64,000 nt of DNA, taken from positions 32,452,001 to 32,516,000 of the forward strand of contig JBANSL010000001.1 of the NCBI GenBank assembly GCA_037127255.1, given 5' to 3'. The stretch is from Persicaria tinctoria. Its lineage: Eukaryota > Streptophyta > Magnoliopsida > Caryophyllales > Polygonaceae. Position numbers and translations under genes: made by a program. This document shows, piece by piece, positions 11,924 to 23,749 of this stretch (its first letter is position 1; every line of letters begins with the position of its first letter). The notes below the pieces were generated by a model. That model searched no databases. It was not told where the DNA came from and saw only the letters and a program-made list of their open reading frames with translations.

Positions 11924-12220
11924 CTAGTCAATACATCATCTTTAATTACTTCCTTGCACAATGGACAGTGAAGCTCATGAGGAAGATCTCCCAAAGGCCG
12001 AGTAGAAGGGATTCCTTCCATTTTCTTTTCAAAAGCAGCCCTAAATCAAGAAGAAAAATCCATATAAACTTACAATATCCTCATTTAGATGGTACAATTG
12101 AAACAAAGAGGCCAAGAGCATATGCGCTAGGTTGTAAAACACCAACAACACCACTTGGCATTACCATTGTGTAAAATGCTAAATTGACATCAAGTCACTG
12201 CAATTAAAGGGTCCATCTTG
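11924..12220 (-). pseudogene. PQT3-like fragment, copy 2 (right half)
   Basis: Homologous to 2697-2990. Unlike copy 1, the exon still reads GDLPHELHCPLCKEVIKDD on the minus strand, keeping the U-box entry CPLC where copy 1 has CTL-stop. The LTR element inserted two codons later, inside VLTS. Upstream exons and intron borders (GTAAGT) match copy 1. With the left half at 4645-4810 this was one continuous fragment, already dead because the shared TGA lies in the left half. Confidence 0.6.
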
Positions 12221-12799
12221 TATTAAGGCCTATTGAATCAAGGAATAGCTAGTCATGTTATATAAACTAGTTTATTCAAAATTCTAACCTATACACTTTG
12301 AAAAATGATGTAAATCATAATATATCAATACAGCGAAATCACATTATAATGCAAGTAACCCAACAGCCAAGGGAGAATCTTTGACAGGCCTGAATGTAGG
12401 CAACATGAAAAAGAGGAAAGAAAGAAGATGAAACGGAGAACAAACCAGTCAAGGGAGAATCGTTCCTGTCAATGATCGGGGAAATCCAATCATTACACAA
12501 ACACATTGTTCTCGTCTAGAGGCTGAGTCATTTTCTTTCCTGTCACAAAAGAAAACCATGCTTTAAGAAATGGAAAAAAAATTAAATATAACATAAGCTC
12601 ATCAGCATGTGTATGGTTAAGAAACTTTTTTGCCTTCAAGTAATCAAAATGTATGGACATTTTCATCAGGAGAAATGATAGAAACTACTCACTATATTGC
12701 CCGTTTTTCTTTCTATGTTTACAAAATGCAATAACAGTTTTCATTAAAGTGTAGCTATGCATGTTGAAAGAAGAGCAGTAGACGAAACAAGTATTACCT

Positions 12800-12925
12800 C
12801 ATCAGCAATCTGTTTCAGAATCTCTGTGATCTCGAAGAAGTCAGGTCCTACCATTGGATCTTTCTGCCAGCATCTTTCGAGCAGGTCAGCAAGCTCTAGT
12901 ACCCTTTGGAAAAGGAGTGCACAGA
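12800..12925 (-). pseudogene. Raf-like kinase C-terminal exon, copy 2
   Basis: Near-identical to 3572-3705, encoding VLELADLLERCWQKDP, then MVGPDFFEI, on the minus strand. A few base changes separate the copies. Homology between the two blocks continues to about 13095 and then ends abruptly. Confidence 0.55.
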
Positions 12926-13099
12926 TTCTGATTTAACAATTTTGGAATTAAATAGTAAGTAATTAATAATACTTAAAAAAAAAACTAATCATTTCCTAAC
13001 AAGGTAAGAAAGATGTAAGTATCCACTATTTATTTAGATTTATTGAAGTAACAAGAGAGTGAAACATTAAATGAAGAATTCGACCAAACATTTACTGAA

Positions 13100-14410
13100 A
13101 GAATCGAAAGAGGCAAAACAGTCTGCAAATATCTAATCAACTAAGCATAAAATTGAATATCAACTAGCAATTCACAACTCAGACACTTTAAAAAACAAGA
13201 CCTATAAACCCTAAAACTCAAAACCAAGATCTAGCCCATTATAGATCTAGAAAATTAAACAGTGAACTCATAGAACCATAGTGGTAGAGATACCAAGCTA
13301 GAAACCCTAATAAATCAAAGCTAGAAATCTCTAAAAGGGGAACTGTAAAAGAATCGATTCAAATTTCGTTTGGAATATAACAAGCATCTATTACGTGAAA
13401 TATAGGAGCATCCAAACGCACCCTAGAAGGCTTCAAAATCTCCTCTCCCTTCTCTGTATGTTCTTCAAAATCATAGTGAATTGAGAAAAAAAAATAGATC
13501 CGAGAGTCCAAATTTCAGAATCCGAGAGTCCAAACTTCATAATCTCAAGAAAATTGAAAGTAAAGCCAGGAATGAGAGAAGTTACTGGATCCCACTAAAT
13601 CAAACCCTAAAACAAATCAATGGTCCTCGAAATCAAACCCTATCTAAACATTAATCAACATTTTGAATTGAAATGAAAAGGGTTTGAAGAGATTACCGGA
13701 CAATGGAGACGTCGGAGATATGAGAAAGGTGCTCGAGATCCGCTTATGTCGATGGTGGTCGAGATCTACTTCTGTGCTGACGGAGTCACGACACCAGTGG
13801 ACTCATGGTGGAGTCACCTTCTCTGTCAGATCTGGTGACGGAGAAGACCTCGACGATGAAGGAGGAGACGTTGGATTTGAGGGGGGTGAGAGATAGAAAG
13901 AAAGAGAAGTCGCGAATAAAAGGTCGATGCCGGTTGAGGAGATCTCAGATCTCAGATCTGCGAGAGGAGGAGGAGTGGAAGATTGAAGTTGGGAGAGAGA
14001 AGAGAGGTGGTGGCGGCGGTGGTGGTGGCGGCGACGGGGGCAGAGGTTGTGGTGAGTACATCCGGGAGAAATGGTGAGAGAAGAGAAAGGATTTTGAGAA
14101 ATAGTCGGGAGAAGGAGAGAGTGAATGTGGAGAGAGGGCAAATTTGGTTAAGTGTTAATATTTTCCCCCAAATTTTGAAACACCTCCATGTATTTCAATT
14201 CTGCTCATTTCAACTTTGAAATTTTAAACCCGCGCTCATTTTAATTTTTTCCAGAACCTATAATTTTACATATGTCTAAATATTTGACCGTTGTGTAAAT
14301 TTTTTAAAACATCATAAAAAAAATTATTGATGTAATAGAAGAATTTAAAATCTGTTGTTTTTTTGACAGAATTAAATCATATGATGTCTAATTGCAGTAT
14401 TCTAGTAGTG
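13100..14410. mobile_element. Region ending in a CACTA-like terminus
   Basis: 13100-13680 is AT-rich and contains many 'aaaccctaa' words. 13680-14140 is GA-rich and looks like an untranslated leader; its ORFs are low-complexity. The right edge (14398-14410), read on the minus strand, is CACTACTAGAATACTGCAAT, which resembles the CACTACAAGAA-type termini of plant En/Spm elements. A possible 3-bp duplication (tag) follows. I did not find the matching left terminus, so the element may be truncated or may start left of the duplicated block. Confidence 0.3.
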
Positions 14411-15545
14411 TAGGCACGCTTTGGGTGTATCCCACCTTGCACGTTAATAACAACGTGCATACACGTCGTAATTAACGTGCGGATTTGCGGTGTATATAGC
14501 CGAAGCGACTAATTAAAAATGACTTTTTTTTATGAAAAAGATTTCCAGCACAAATAAATTAATAAGTTGGGATAAAATATGCAAAATCATCATCTAAATT
14601 AGAAAGTCGGCAAAAACAGGAAATGGGACGAGGTAAAGATACATAGGGTGTTACTAAAACAGTCAGCAAACGAAGTTCTCAATACCCACATCCCATTAAA
14701 TCGAATCCAAGACCACCTTTATTGGTGGGTAGAACGAAATGGGTGGTTCACTACTGCAATACAAGTTTAATTAACTCGATCACAAACAAAAGTCAGAATC
14801 AAACAAACAAAGCATCATGGATATATGAAGTGGATACAAACCCAAAATTCAAAAACTTCTTATGAAAGATAAATAATGAGGGGATTCCTATTGACATGAG
14901 ACTAGCACAAAGATGAGTGGATGTTTCTTTAAAGTGTTGCTTCCATAATGCAACGTTATAGGACACTTATCAGTTGTTTACAAAATGTAATTTTGGTACT
15001 AAATTGTTTAACCCTAACCATCCAGTCATCAACATGACTAGAAATAGTACATCTACAACAAAAAAACATAAAAACCTAATGGAGGAAATTGGGGAAAATT
15101 GGCCAAATATCATAAAAAAGAATTAAGTGGTTAAATAATGGTGCATTTGGTACTTTAGGAACACAGTTATCTTTGAAAGTAAATAGAAACCTTCCATGAT
15201 TGAAGTTGAACTATTCCTGAAGCAATAAAAACAACAAAGCTGAAAGGAAGCAAATCTATTTAGTATTTTAGTGAGGATGAAGAATCTCCTACACATAAAC
15301 CTCGAACGTACCGCTACAAACAAGAGGAGCGCGCAAAAATAAAACCAAGTGGAAAAGGTCCCTACACGGAAAAGGTCGCGGACGCGTGTATGGGATAAAA
15401 TTAGATCGGGGAGTAGCCATGAATGTAAATCGAATACCACAAGTATACTTACCCATGTTCGTTACTATATAATGTCTGAAGTTGGAACGTATTTTCTTTC
15501 ACCTAGCACAAAATATTCGGTTGTTGTCCTGTATTTATTTTTCAC
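14411..15545. other. No gene seen; hairpin at 14435-14457
   Basis: Mostly AT-rich single-copy-looking DNA. 14436-14456 contains GCACGTT-N6-AACGTGC, a perfect 7-bp inverted repeat, followed by a second partial copy (acacgtcgtaattaacgtgc). No coding potential is recognised. Confidence 0.4.
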
Positions 15546-15847
15546 TGGCTAGCAATCGTAAGTCTGGGTTGTCTGTCTTTCCCCCTCCATCTTTAATGGC
15601 CGCCATCTTCCACGTTCTCTCCCCCTTAAGCTTTTTTGGAATGTTTTTAGCCATCTCTGTCTCTGCCTTGTATGCTTTTATAAGCTCTCCCTGGTCCTCT
15701 TCTTAGTCTTCGCATCCGCCTACGCTTCTCAGTCGTCAGATTGCTCGACGAAATTCGTCGCCGCCTCCGCTTCTCTCCTCCTCCTTCACCACTCTTCTAT
15801 ATCTCTCTCTCAGTCGCCAGATTGCAGTTTTGATTTTGTGAAGACGT

Positions 15848-15899
<52 letters not shown>

Positions 15900-16260
15900 C
15901 CTTCTTTTATCAATTTGAGCAATGGAGGAGCTCTGTCCTCCTTCACCAGACCAAAGGAGCCGCGTTCGTTACCACCACCGAAGGCCGACCTTGTGGTTAC
16001 TAGAGCCGACACCCTTTCCTCTCTCCTGGGTTGAAGTCGCAGACGAGGGAGCAAGTTCGCCCTCCCGCCAACATCCATCTTCTTCTTCCCCTCGCCGACG
16101 CCGAAGACCATCGCCGAGATGACACACGAGCTGTTGAACCAAGGATCTCCAAAATTTTAAATACCCGACCAAATCCATTAACCCCCAATACAAGGTCACA
16201 TTCATCTGTTAGTTTTGAAAAAAAAAATTCACTTTTTTGACATTTACCCTGTTTTGTTTT
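15546..16260. other. GC-rich leader-like DNA with (CT)23 microsatellite
   Basis: Pyrimidine-rich, leader-like sequence with a perfect (CT)23 run at 15851-15896. The small ORFs here are Ser/Arg/Pro-rich and match no family I recognise. It may be the 5' end of a captured or relict gene. Confidence 0.35.
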
Positions 16261-16449
16261 ATATGGGGGAGTCATTTATGCAAAGGGGAATTTTTTTTGG
16301 GGTGATTACTAGAATGTCCTAAATTTTGGGCCTTATTAGGAAAAAGGCTCCCACCTCCTCCAAATTAGCAAAATGTCCACCGCCCCCTTGGCCCCTGTGC
16401 CCCTCCTCCCGTGCCCCCTGTGCCCCCCCCTTCCGGCCTCATTAATTTT

Positions 16450-17190
16450 TTTTTTTTTGCCGCGTTTCCAAAGTTGCTGAAACGGAATTGCTGAAACTTC
16501 TTTTTTCAGCACATACGGTTTCAGCAATCCCTGTTTTAGTTTTTTTCCCAGTTTTTTGTCCAGTTTTTTTTCCCCGTGTTGTTGAAACGGAATTGCTGAA
16601 ACTCCTGTTTCAGCAACCCTTGTTCCATTTTTTTTCCCAGTTTTTTTTTTCGCGTTGCCGAAACGGAATTGCTGAAACCGGAGTTGTTGAAACCGTGTTG
16701 CTGAACCCAGAGTAGCTTCTGAAGTTGCTGAAATCGGATTTTTTTTCCGCGTTTCCAAAATTGATTAAACGAAATTGCTGAAACTCTTGTTTCATTTTTT
16801 TTCCCAGTTTTTTTGTCCAGTTTTTTTTCCCGTGTTGTTGAAACGGAATTGCTGAAACTCATGTTTCAGCACATACGGTTTCAGCAACCCCTGTTTCAAT
16901 TTTTTTTCAGTTTTTTTTTCGCGTTGCCGAAACGGAATTGCTGAAATCGGAATTGCTTAAACTCCTATTTCAGCACATAAGGTTTCAGCAACCCCTGTTT
17001 CATTTTTTTTTCGCGTTGCCGAAATGGAATTGCTGAAACCGGAGTTGCTGAAACCGGAGTTGTTGAAACCGTGTTATTGAAAACAGAGTAGCCCATACAA
17101 ATTTATAAGAATTAATTTCCGCGTTTCAGCATAATGAATTTTACTAATAAAAATTAATTTTGCTGAAATTGTTTTTGTTTCCGCGTTTCA
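16450..17190. repeat. Minisatellite with inverted GTTGCTGAAAC motifs
   Basis: An irregular array of words such as gttgctgaaac, gttgttgaaac and cgttgccgaaacggaattgc, interspersed with their reverse complement (gtttcagcaac) and T-rich spacers. Because both orientations alternate, single strands can fold into many small hairpins. The ORFs across it are by-products of the repetition. Confidence 0.7.
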
Positions 17191-17224
17191 GCATAATGAA
17201 TTAATTCTCTCTTTTTTTATTTTT

Positions 17225-17918
17225 TGATACAAGGAAAGGATTTGGGCGGTGTCAGACCCTGCTGATCCACCACCCAAGTGCGTCCTTTTGGACGAGAGCC
17301 TGGAGCTCAGAATGATGCAAGGGTGAGTCGTCATCGAGTTGGTGCTGAAGATGAGCCACCTTGTCCGCGACCTGGTTAAGCTCTCTAAAGACATGCGAAC
17401 ATGACGAGCTTTGGAAATTCTGGAGAAGTCGCCTGGAATCAGCAATAATCATTTCAATCTCCCAAGGACAGCTCCAAACGTCATTGATAGCGTTGATGAC
17501 CGCAAGACAATCGCCTTCAACCTCGATCCTCGAAATACCCAGTTGGAGAGCAGCCAGAAGCCCAAAATGGAGGGCAAGAGCTTCGGCCTTCACCGCCGAC
17601 ATCTCTCCACACAGGGAACCTTTGCAGTAAACAATAGAGCCACGGTGATCACGAATAACTACTCCCATAGAAGCCTCGCCTGAAGACAGCACAGAAGCAT
17701 CAAAATTTAATTTGAAACCTCCACCCGCAGGTTTTTGCCATCTCAAATTTTTCCTTCTCCTTTGGGTAGGTCGTGTGACATTTTTCTTTAGATCCGTATC
17801 TTCCCAGAATTGTCTTTTGGATTCTTCCCATTGTATTAATTGATGTTTCATATATTGTTCCTGCTTTTGTTTGTTGTCAAACCCCTGATCCTCAAAGATA
17901 ATCTTATTTCTAGATCTA
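17225..17918 (-). pseudogene. LINE ORF2 C-terminal RNase H-like domain
   Basis: Open from an ATG at 17851 to 17252 (199 aa). The reading frame continues upstream as IRSRNKIIFEDQGFDNKQK to a TAG near 17918. The body is the RVT_3/RNase H-like domain of plant non-LTR elements: FKLNFDASV, a GVVIRDHRGS block, EMSAVKAEALALHFGL, IEVEGDCLAVI and FRELNQVADKVAHL. The acidic positions D, E, D and D are all present. RNase H removes RNA from RNA:DNA hybrids during target-primed reverse transcription. The 3' end runs into TTGTATCAAAAAATAAAAAA (minus strand), a usual LINE tail. It is a 5'-truncated copy; a domesticated RNase H-like gene is a less likely alternative. Confidence 0.7.
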
Positions 17919-17959
17919 ATCTAAAACCAAAATTATTTTTTTTAAAAAAAAAAAGAAAA

Positions 17960-18715
17960 AGAAAACCACGTACAGTACCTTTCCAATATCACCTCATCAT
18001 CTTTGTGGAATCAAATTTCATTCAACGACGGATTCAATCAAGCATTTCATTCATCGATTCTTCAATGGGGCTCCGTCTCCGGCGCTTAATTCAATCACTC
18101 GACCCATGGCGGATTCAATCACTCGCCTCCGGCGCTTCGTCTTCAACGGCACTTGGAGGCGAAGCTTCGTCTCCGATGCTTCTTCAACGACGGATCGAGG
18201 AAGCTTTGTCTTCTTCAATGGCAGATTCAATCACTCGATCAGATCCAGATCTCCGACGCTGTCATCGTCTCCGATCCGTCTGCAACAGGAGATCTTAGAT
18301 CTGCAACTAATTCTTCACCAGGAGATCTTAGATCTGCAACAGAATATCCACATCGTCGAATTCAAGCACAGCAAATCTTCAATCATCAATCAATTTCAGC
18401 ATGATCGAATCCAACAAAGGGAGAAGAGAGGGTGGGGCGTCGGTGGATCCCGCGGCGTTTCACGTGCAGCAAGAGGGCGTCGGCGTTTCGCGGCCAATCC
18501 GCCGACAACAATCCCGGAATTCGTCGGAATTCGACGATTGGTGAGGGAGGAGGAGGGAGATCAGCGGTAGCAGCGAGGGAGGAGCGGTAGCGGCGAGGGA
18601 GCAGCGGAATCCGAGAGCAGCGGTAGCGGCGAGGGAGGATGGAGGAGGAGGAGGGAGATATGGGGAAGGATTTCCAGAGATCTGGCGGATGAGCGAGGTT
18701 TAGGGTAGGGGGGCA
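17960..18715. other. GC-rich captured or leader-like segment
   Basis: ORFs on both strands are Ser/Arg-rich and not recognised. 18240-18320 repeats 'ggagatcttagatctgcaac' twice, and 18570-18645 repeats a 'agcggtagcggcgagggag' unit. It looks like the 5' region of a gene, consistent with capture by a MULE-like element. Confidence 0.35.
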
Positions 18716-18799
18716 CAATTTTAGGTCGTTTCCTTTTCCCGAATTTGACGGAGGTGGGAGACAAATAATTAATTTGACCTAAAATTTGCGCTTTCGGCG

Positions 18800-19310
18800 T
18801 AAATTTTCTCTTTTTTTTTTGGTATATCCACGGCCATTCTCTCTTATTTATGAGAATAATGACCGATTCTTTGTTGGTGGTCAACCAAACCATCAACCAC
18901 TTTTTTCATTTAGTTGAGGTTTAACTTCTAAGGGTTGGTTTGGCGGCCTCTTCTAACTTAATTTTGATAAAAGGGTGCATGTTGTTTTCTTACTAGTTGC
19001 AATGATGGATGTACGTACAACCTTTATCGATCAATCTTCTCAAATCACCAGGCCCGATTAATTATGCAAGAAAACATCCGATGTAATTAAATCAAGTGAT
19101 GGGTAGATCAACAACTCAAGGTGTATCGGTTAAGGTTCATCCGACTTATCACTTGAATAATATTTTCCATTATTTCACTCTTTATCTCCTTACCGGTGGA
19201 AATAATTAACCACTTGCTGATAATTGTTTTATAATCTAGTAAAGTTTAGTTCATATATACGTATATAAAAGTGACTATTTGGTTGTAAACATTCACATGG
19301 ATGCGTTTGT
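18800..19310. other. No feature seen
   Basis: AT-rich DNA between the putative inverted repeat and the hAT remnant. No open frame or repeat recognised. Confidence 0.4.
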
Positions 19311-19311
19311 C

Positions 19312-20275
19312 TACATTCTCCAAGCCTTAGCTATTTCCTTTTGAATGGGAGGACTAGTTAGTTGATGGTTTGCCGGTGCATTACTCAACACAACATTTCC
19401 AATCTCTTTATCTCATGTCCCAAAGGAATGAAACAATTCCATAAAATTCCCTCAATTTTTCGATTTCAATGACTCATCATGATCCCGAAAAGACATTCCT
19501 TGAGCAAGTAGAAACCTAGCTGAATCCAAACTAGTAGTTAAACGAGTGCGATATGCAACACTAATTTGTTCTCCATTTGCTAGAGACAAACATCTTGAAA
19601 TACTTTGACTTTGATTTCTGAACCAATCAAATAGCTATTTTGCATCATTGTGTTGACTATCCGTAAGCCCAACATGATCATTAAATTTCAGAATAACCTT
19701 TCTCCAGTTACTTCAACCATCATTGACAAACACTCCGTCTCCATATTTTGGTCCTAAATCGCCTTTAAAGAGATAACACCAAAAGCAAAACGCAGCATCT
19801 TTAGAAACTCTATACTCCAGCCAATCTCTACCCTTGAACCACTCCTTTCGAAAACTTTTATTTTGTTTCCCAAAAACGGATTGTGGAAAATCATGTGACA
19901 AAGGTTGACAAGGACCATTCATGACATAGTCTCTCATGACACCATCTCTAATCAAAGGATCATATTCTGCAATTGATTTTCGTAAAGCTGGGTCGCTAAT
20001 AATAACCCACTGTTCTTCCAAACGAGCTCTTTTCTCTACCCTCACATTATCTCTATCAACATTATCTTGAACAACATCAATTGTAACATTTGGATACTGC
20101 GCAACAGAAGGACCCGAAGACCCCAAACTTGATCCAGGAATCGATGGATTATTAGTTCGAGTAACAAATTTCTCCGTTTTTCTCCTATAATAAACAATTA
20201 AGAAGCCCCAAATTGAAAATTCTGTTAAAAATCATAGGTGCACTGAATTGGTTCTCAAATTTCACAAAACCTAAC
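19312..20275 (-). pseudogene. hAT transposase (ZMYM/TTF-finger type), decayed
   Basis: On the minus strand the frame includes LPSDP-like SDPALRKSIAEYDPLIRD, NGPCQPLSHDFPQSVFGK, KEWFKGRDWLEYRVSKDAAF and CFWCYLF. It continues through NWRKVILKFNDHVG, a QSQSISR block, RFLLAQGMSFRDHDES, NFMELFHSF and NVVLSNAPANHQLTSPPIQK. This is the N-terminal TTF-type zinc finger (C..C) and following DUF4371-like region of plant hAT transposases. At least four in-frame stops (after VNDG, NDAK, KSKN and FGT) kill it, and the C-terminal dimerisation region is absent. Its upstream part was split by the RT-M insertion and resumes at 35779. Confidence 0.8.
20271..20275. repeat. Left target-site duplication of RT-M (ctaac)
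   Basis: ctaac here and again at 35774-35778, directly outside the two outer LTRs. This shows that 20276-35773 inserted as one element. Confidence 0.9.
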
Positions 20276-21001
20276 TGAAGCGTTCGTGAGATTTCGCCTA
20301 TATTTATTACCTCATTTATGACGACATAATACTTTTTAGAATACCTGCAAACATTAGCTTTATAGGGAGAGGATCAGATTGTAAGCTTATTGGTCCAAGC
20401 GATGAGGGTTATGAGTTCGAGTTGTGCTTTACTGTTCAATTGTAGTCCGCGATGGAAGTTCGGCGAGGTTGTTATCTCTAGGAACGTTCTTCTCTGACCG
20501 AGGATCTCTAGAACTCAACTCTGGGGGTTTAAAGTCCGAGAGGTAATCAGAGCTCTTATGCCTTACTTAACTTCGGAATCAGATCCTTTTCTTTGTGGAC
20601 GGAGGGGGGTATTTATAGGGGAACCAAGCGAGTAGCTGGCTGGCAACCTCTTGGTTCTATGTAGGACACGTGTAGCGCATGCCCACATGCTTAGGGGCAT
20701 ATGCAACACACGTGGAGCCATCGGAGTCGAGGTGCTTGAGCCAACGAGCTGCTTGCTAAGTCTCTGGAAGCTGATCGAAGTACAAGGGAGAAACAACTCT
20801 CATTCCTACGTTGGTTTTGAGTCACGAAGGAGGTAAAGGTTAATATATGTAGGGAGCGCTGGGCCTAGTTCTCTGGGTCTAGTTGGATACTTTGCTCGCG
20901 ATGCGTTAATGGTGGGACCGACCGTCCCTTTGCGTTGGGTAACCCATTTATGATGTAATATCCCGTGTTTATTATATAGCCTATATTTCATGGCATCGTC
21001 A
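20276..21001 (-). repeat. RT-M 3' LTR
   Basis: 726 bp. Read on the minus strand it starts TGACGATGCC and ends CGAACGCTTCA. A TATAAATA box is at about 20611-20618 (minus). The short purine tract GAGGAGATA (21002-21010, minus) next to it is the likely PPT. Confidence 0.85.
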
Positions 21002-21019
21002 TATCTCCTCGTAACCGGA

Positions 21020-21810
21020 TCGAGAGTGACACCACACTCGTGATTGGGTTTCGGTAAGTACGATGCCTTATGTTTGAGGTTTATTAGTCTTGTAGAGAGA
21101 CCTTTCTTGGGCCTATCGAGTCCCTTCGGCCCACTGGGACCTATAAGGAAGTTTTTTGCTCTTGTTTCTTCTCCTCCCATACTTCTTAATTCTCAAAGAG
21201 GAGAGAGGACAGAGGGGTATTCAAAAGTTTTCCATGTTTTTCGAAGAACCGAGGTCGACCTAAGGCGGTGGTTCGTTTCCAGTTCTCTGAGTTCTTTAGT
21301 GCACTGCTCCGTAGTTGTTCAAGTAAGTTGCCCTTGATCCTTTCTTCTGTTTATTATGATTTCCTTCGTTTGCGCTATTTTTCCGGCATTTTTAGGGTTA
21401 GTAAAAAAAAAACCGAACTCAGTGACGGTTACGGGGAGGCGCTCGGGGTTTGCCCGGGTGTCCAGTCCGTGACCTTACTGTTGGCCTTTTTAGTTGTAAC
21501 TGATCTTTGTGGAGCCGCAGACGGGCAGTTCGGTAGTAGGGTGGTATCGAGAGGGAGCGGTACTGTATTTTGAGTTTTTCGGATGACCTCTGACGACTTT
21601 CTTAATCTTTGTGGAGTATACCTGGTCGAAAAGGGTGGAAGAAACCCTTTCGATTCCGCCCTTTTGCCCTTCCCATGGGTGATTTCTAGGAAATCGAGAG
21701 ATTTTTATGAGGGATACGAAAGGGCGTGTTTTAGCCGCCGGTCCGTGGGGGGGGGAGATGTTTTTTCAAGAACCCCTTGGGGGGGGGGGGGGGGGCGTGA
21801 GGCGCGTAAG
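21020..21810 (+). other. Upstream part of the antisense transcription unit in RT-M
   Basis: Plus-strand sequence between the 3' LTR and the solo LTR. It contains a leader-like pyrimidine-rich stretch (21150-21330) and open stretches that I cannot assign (21583-21810). G runs occur at about 21748-21756 and 21778-21795. It probably belonged to the 5' end of the antisense Transposase_28-like gene. Confidence 0.35.
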
Positions 21811-23655
21811 TGTTGTGAGCTGAATCTGTCATGTTTTACAGTAACTTTTATATCGTTTTCTGCATACATTTCATGCATTTAGGCTAAATTAGTACGGAAT
21901 CTATGTAGTTTATATTTATTTGCCAAATTATGGAATCTACAGCATATTCTGTTTAAATTCGCAAAATTCGAAGCAATTTACATCAGTTTTGAGAAAGGAC
22001 GAAAAACTCGGAAGTCAACTACAGAAGTCCAAGGTCGAAGAGCAGAGGAACCAAGGCAAATCAAGCTGAGGTCAAGTGTTACTCGATATCGAGTAGTTTA
22101 GTCGATATCGACAAGATTGGTGCACCCAAACCTGGTCGAGTATGAGCTTGATCGAGAAGTTGAGAGACGAAGCCAACCCGACTCTAGAGCAACACTGGAT
22201 CGAGAAGCCGAAGACTGGACATGCCGAGCAGCCTTTACTCGATATCGAGTAAGTTACTCGATATCGACAACCCCAGAACCACATGACCGAGCCAGTATCG
22301 GGGAGCAGCTACTCGACCAAGACCAGTGAAGAAGTCGACAACGTCCTTACTCGATATCGAGGACTTTACTCGATATCGAGGAGATCTTTTCTAGGCCGCG
22401 TTACACGGTGAGCTGTCTGACGCGGTTTGGGCTTGCTTGGATCCGAAGGAGTCTGATTATATCCACATCTATCAAGTCTTATCAAGATCTATCAACCCCA
22501 TGGAGATTTACATACTTTAGATATATTTCCTTTTTTTGGATTTAATTCTTTTATTCCATTTATTTATCTTTAAGTAAAGTAGATAAAGAGATCTAGATAT
22601 AGATAGACTTTCTTACCTTGATTAGCAAGGGTTGGAAGCTTATAAATAAGGCCTTAGGGGCTGAGTTTTATTCATTCAATTTCACACACAATTAGTTACA
22701 TAGAGAGAGTAGATGAGAGAGCTTGTGGCGAGAGAAGTTGGAAAGGCGAAAGAGGATTTGGCTTCGATTGGTTGTAAGTTTTCTTTAGTTTATTTAATGC
22801 AAGTTATGTCCTTTTGTTTATTGATGAGTTTCTTGATGATGAAGAGCGAGTAGTCCACCCACTTCTAGGGTCGGGGTGAGCCCGACGGTAGCCATGTGAG
22901 ATGAAGCGGTAAAGGTTTGAGCTTTTTATGCAATTCGTCTTCTATCCCTATGAGCATCATTCTTTTGCGAAAGTTGAAGGTGATTCTTGGTTGTATTATT
23001 GAAGCGAAAGTGATCTTAATGCAACTTGGATTAATTATGTGAAAAGGGTTAGTAACAATTAGGGCTTATGTGAAAAGGGTTAATAACGAAAGTTATTTGA
23101 TGGAAAGCATGATCTTTTTATGCCTTTATGTGTTATTTTGCATGATTATCGTTGTGGTGTTGATACCCTGGCCTTGGAAGTCTTTTAGTTTATTAATTTA
23201 TTTCATCGAAATCTGCATTCTGTGTTCAAAAGCTTTGCAATTTAAGTTTCCGTGTTGTCGATCTCGGGGAGTTTTTCTCGACATCGACGAAATCTTGTCG
23301 ATATCGAGGACAGTTGGTTGAGATCGAGTACTCTCTGCTGAGTTTATGTTTCTGTTTGTCGATTATGATTTTTTGTTGTCGCTGAGTTTAGTCGATATCG
23401 AGGACCTCTTAGTCGATATCGAGTAGGTTATGTGCTTTGCTTTCGTTTCTGCTTTTGTTTGTTATTTCTGTCTTTCTGTCTATTATTTTTCTCTGTGAGA
23501 TTTACAGCTACCTGAGATCCCCTGACACGCTTCCTCGTGGATCGATCCTGACTTCCCACTGCTGCATAGGGAAGAAGTCTTGTAATTATTTGCGTGGGCA
23601 CGAATCTGGTTTGATTTATATTTCTATATTTTGAACTCGATTTTGTCCTACAACA
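21811..23655 (+). mobile_element. Solo Athila-like LTR inserted in RT-M
   Basis: 1,845 bp, TGTTGTGAGC...CCTACAACA, homologous end to end with the LTR at 671-2532. The flanks gtaag (21806-21810) and gtgag (23656-23660) fit a 5-bp duplication with one change. No internal region remains, so it is the product of LTR-LTR recombination. It carries several perfect ACTCGATATCGAG blocks (22078-22380, 23390-23425), each containing the palindrome CGATATCG. TATAAATA is near 22641. Confidence 0.85.
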
Positions 23656-23749
23656 GTGAGGTGCCAATGTAGGCCGTTAAGAGGGCTTTTTGACGCCAAT
23701 TTTATTTACTCGCGATGTTAAAAAGGTAGCTTTCCCCTTGTTGATCCCT

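Larger units (their letters stand above)
16310..18795. mobile_element. Possible MULE-like element with long TIRs
   Basis: About 60 bp at 16318-16378 is similar to the reverse complement of 18715-18785. Both share AAATTTT.GG.C, CTCCCACCTCC and CAAATT.G..AAA in the same order and spacing. Long degenerate terminal inverted repeats enclosing GC-rich exon-like DNA are typical of Mutator-like or Pack-MULE elements. The interior holds a minisatellite (16450-17190), a LINE remnant (17210-17940) and a GC-rich segment (18000-18700). No transposase is seen, and I did not find a clean 9-bp target duplication. Confidence 0.35.

Noticed and set aside
13684..14141. ORFs of 70-112 codons on both strands
   Set aside because: GA/CT-rich low-complexity sequence with no recognisable domain. 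It resembles a leader.
14749..14766. CACTACTGCAATACAAG as a CACTA left end
   Set aside because: It lies to the right of the terminus at 14410 and has no matching right end or duplication.
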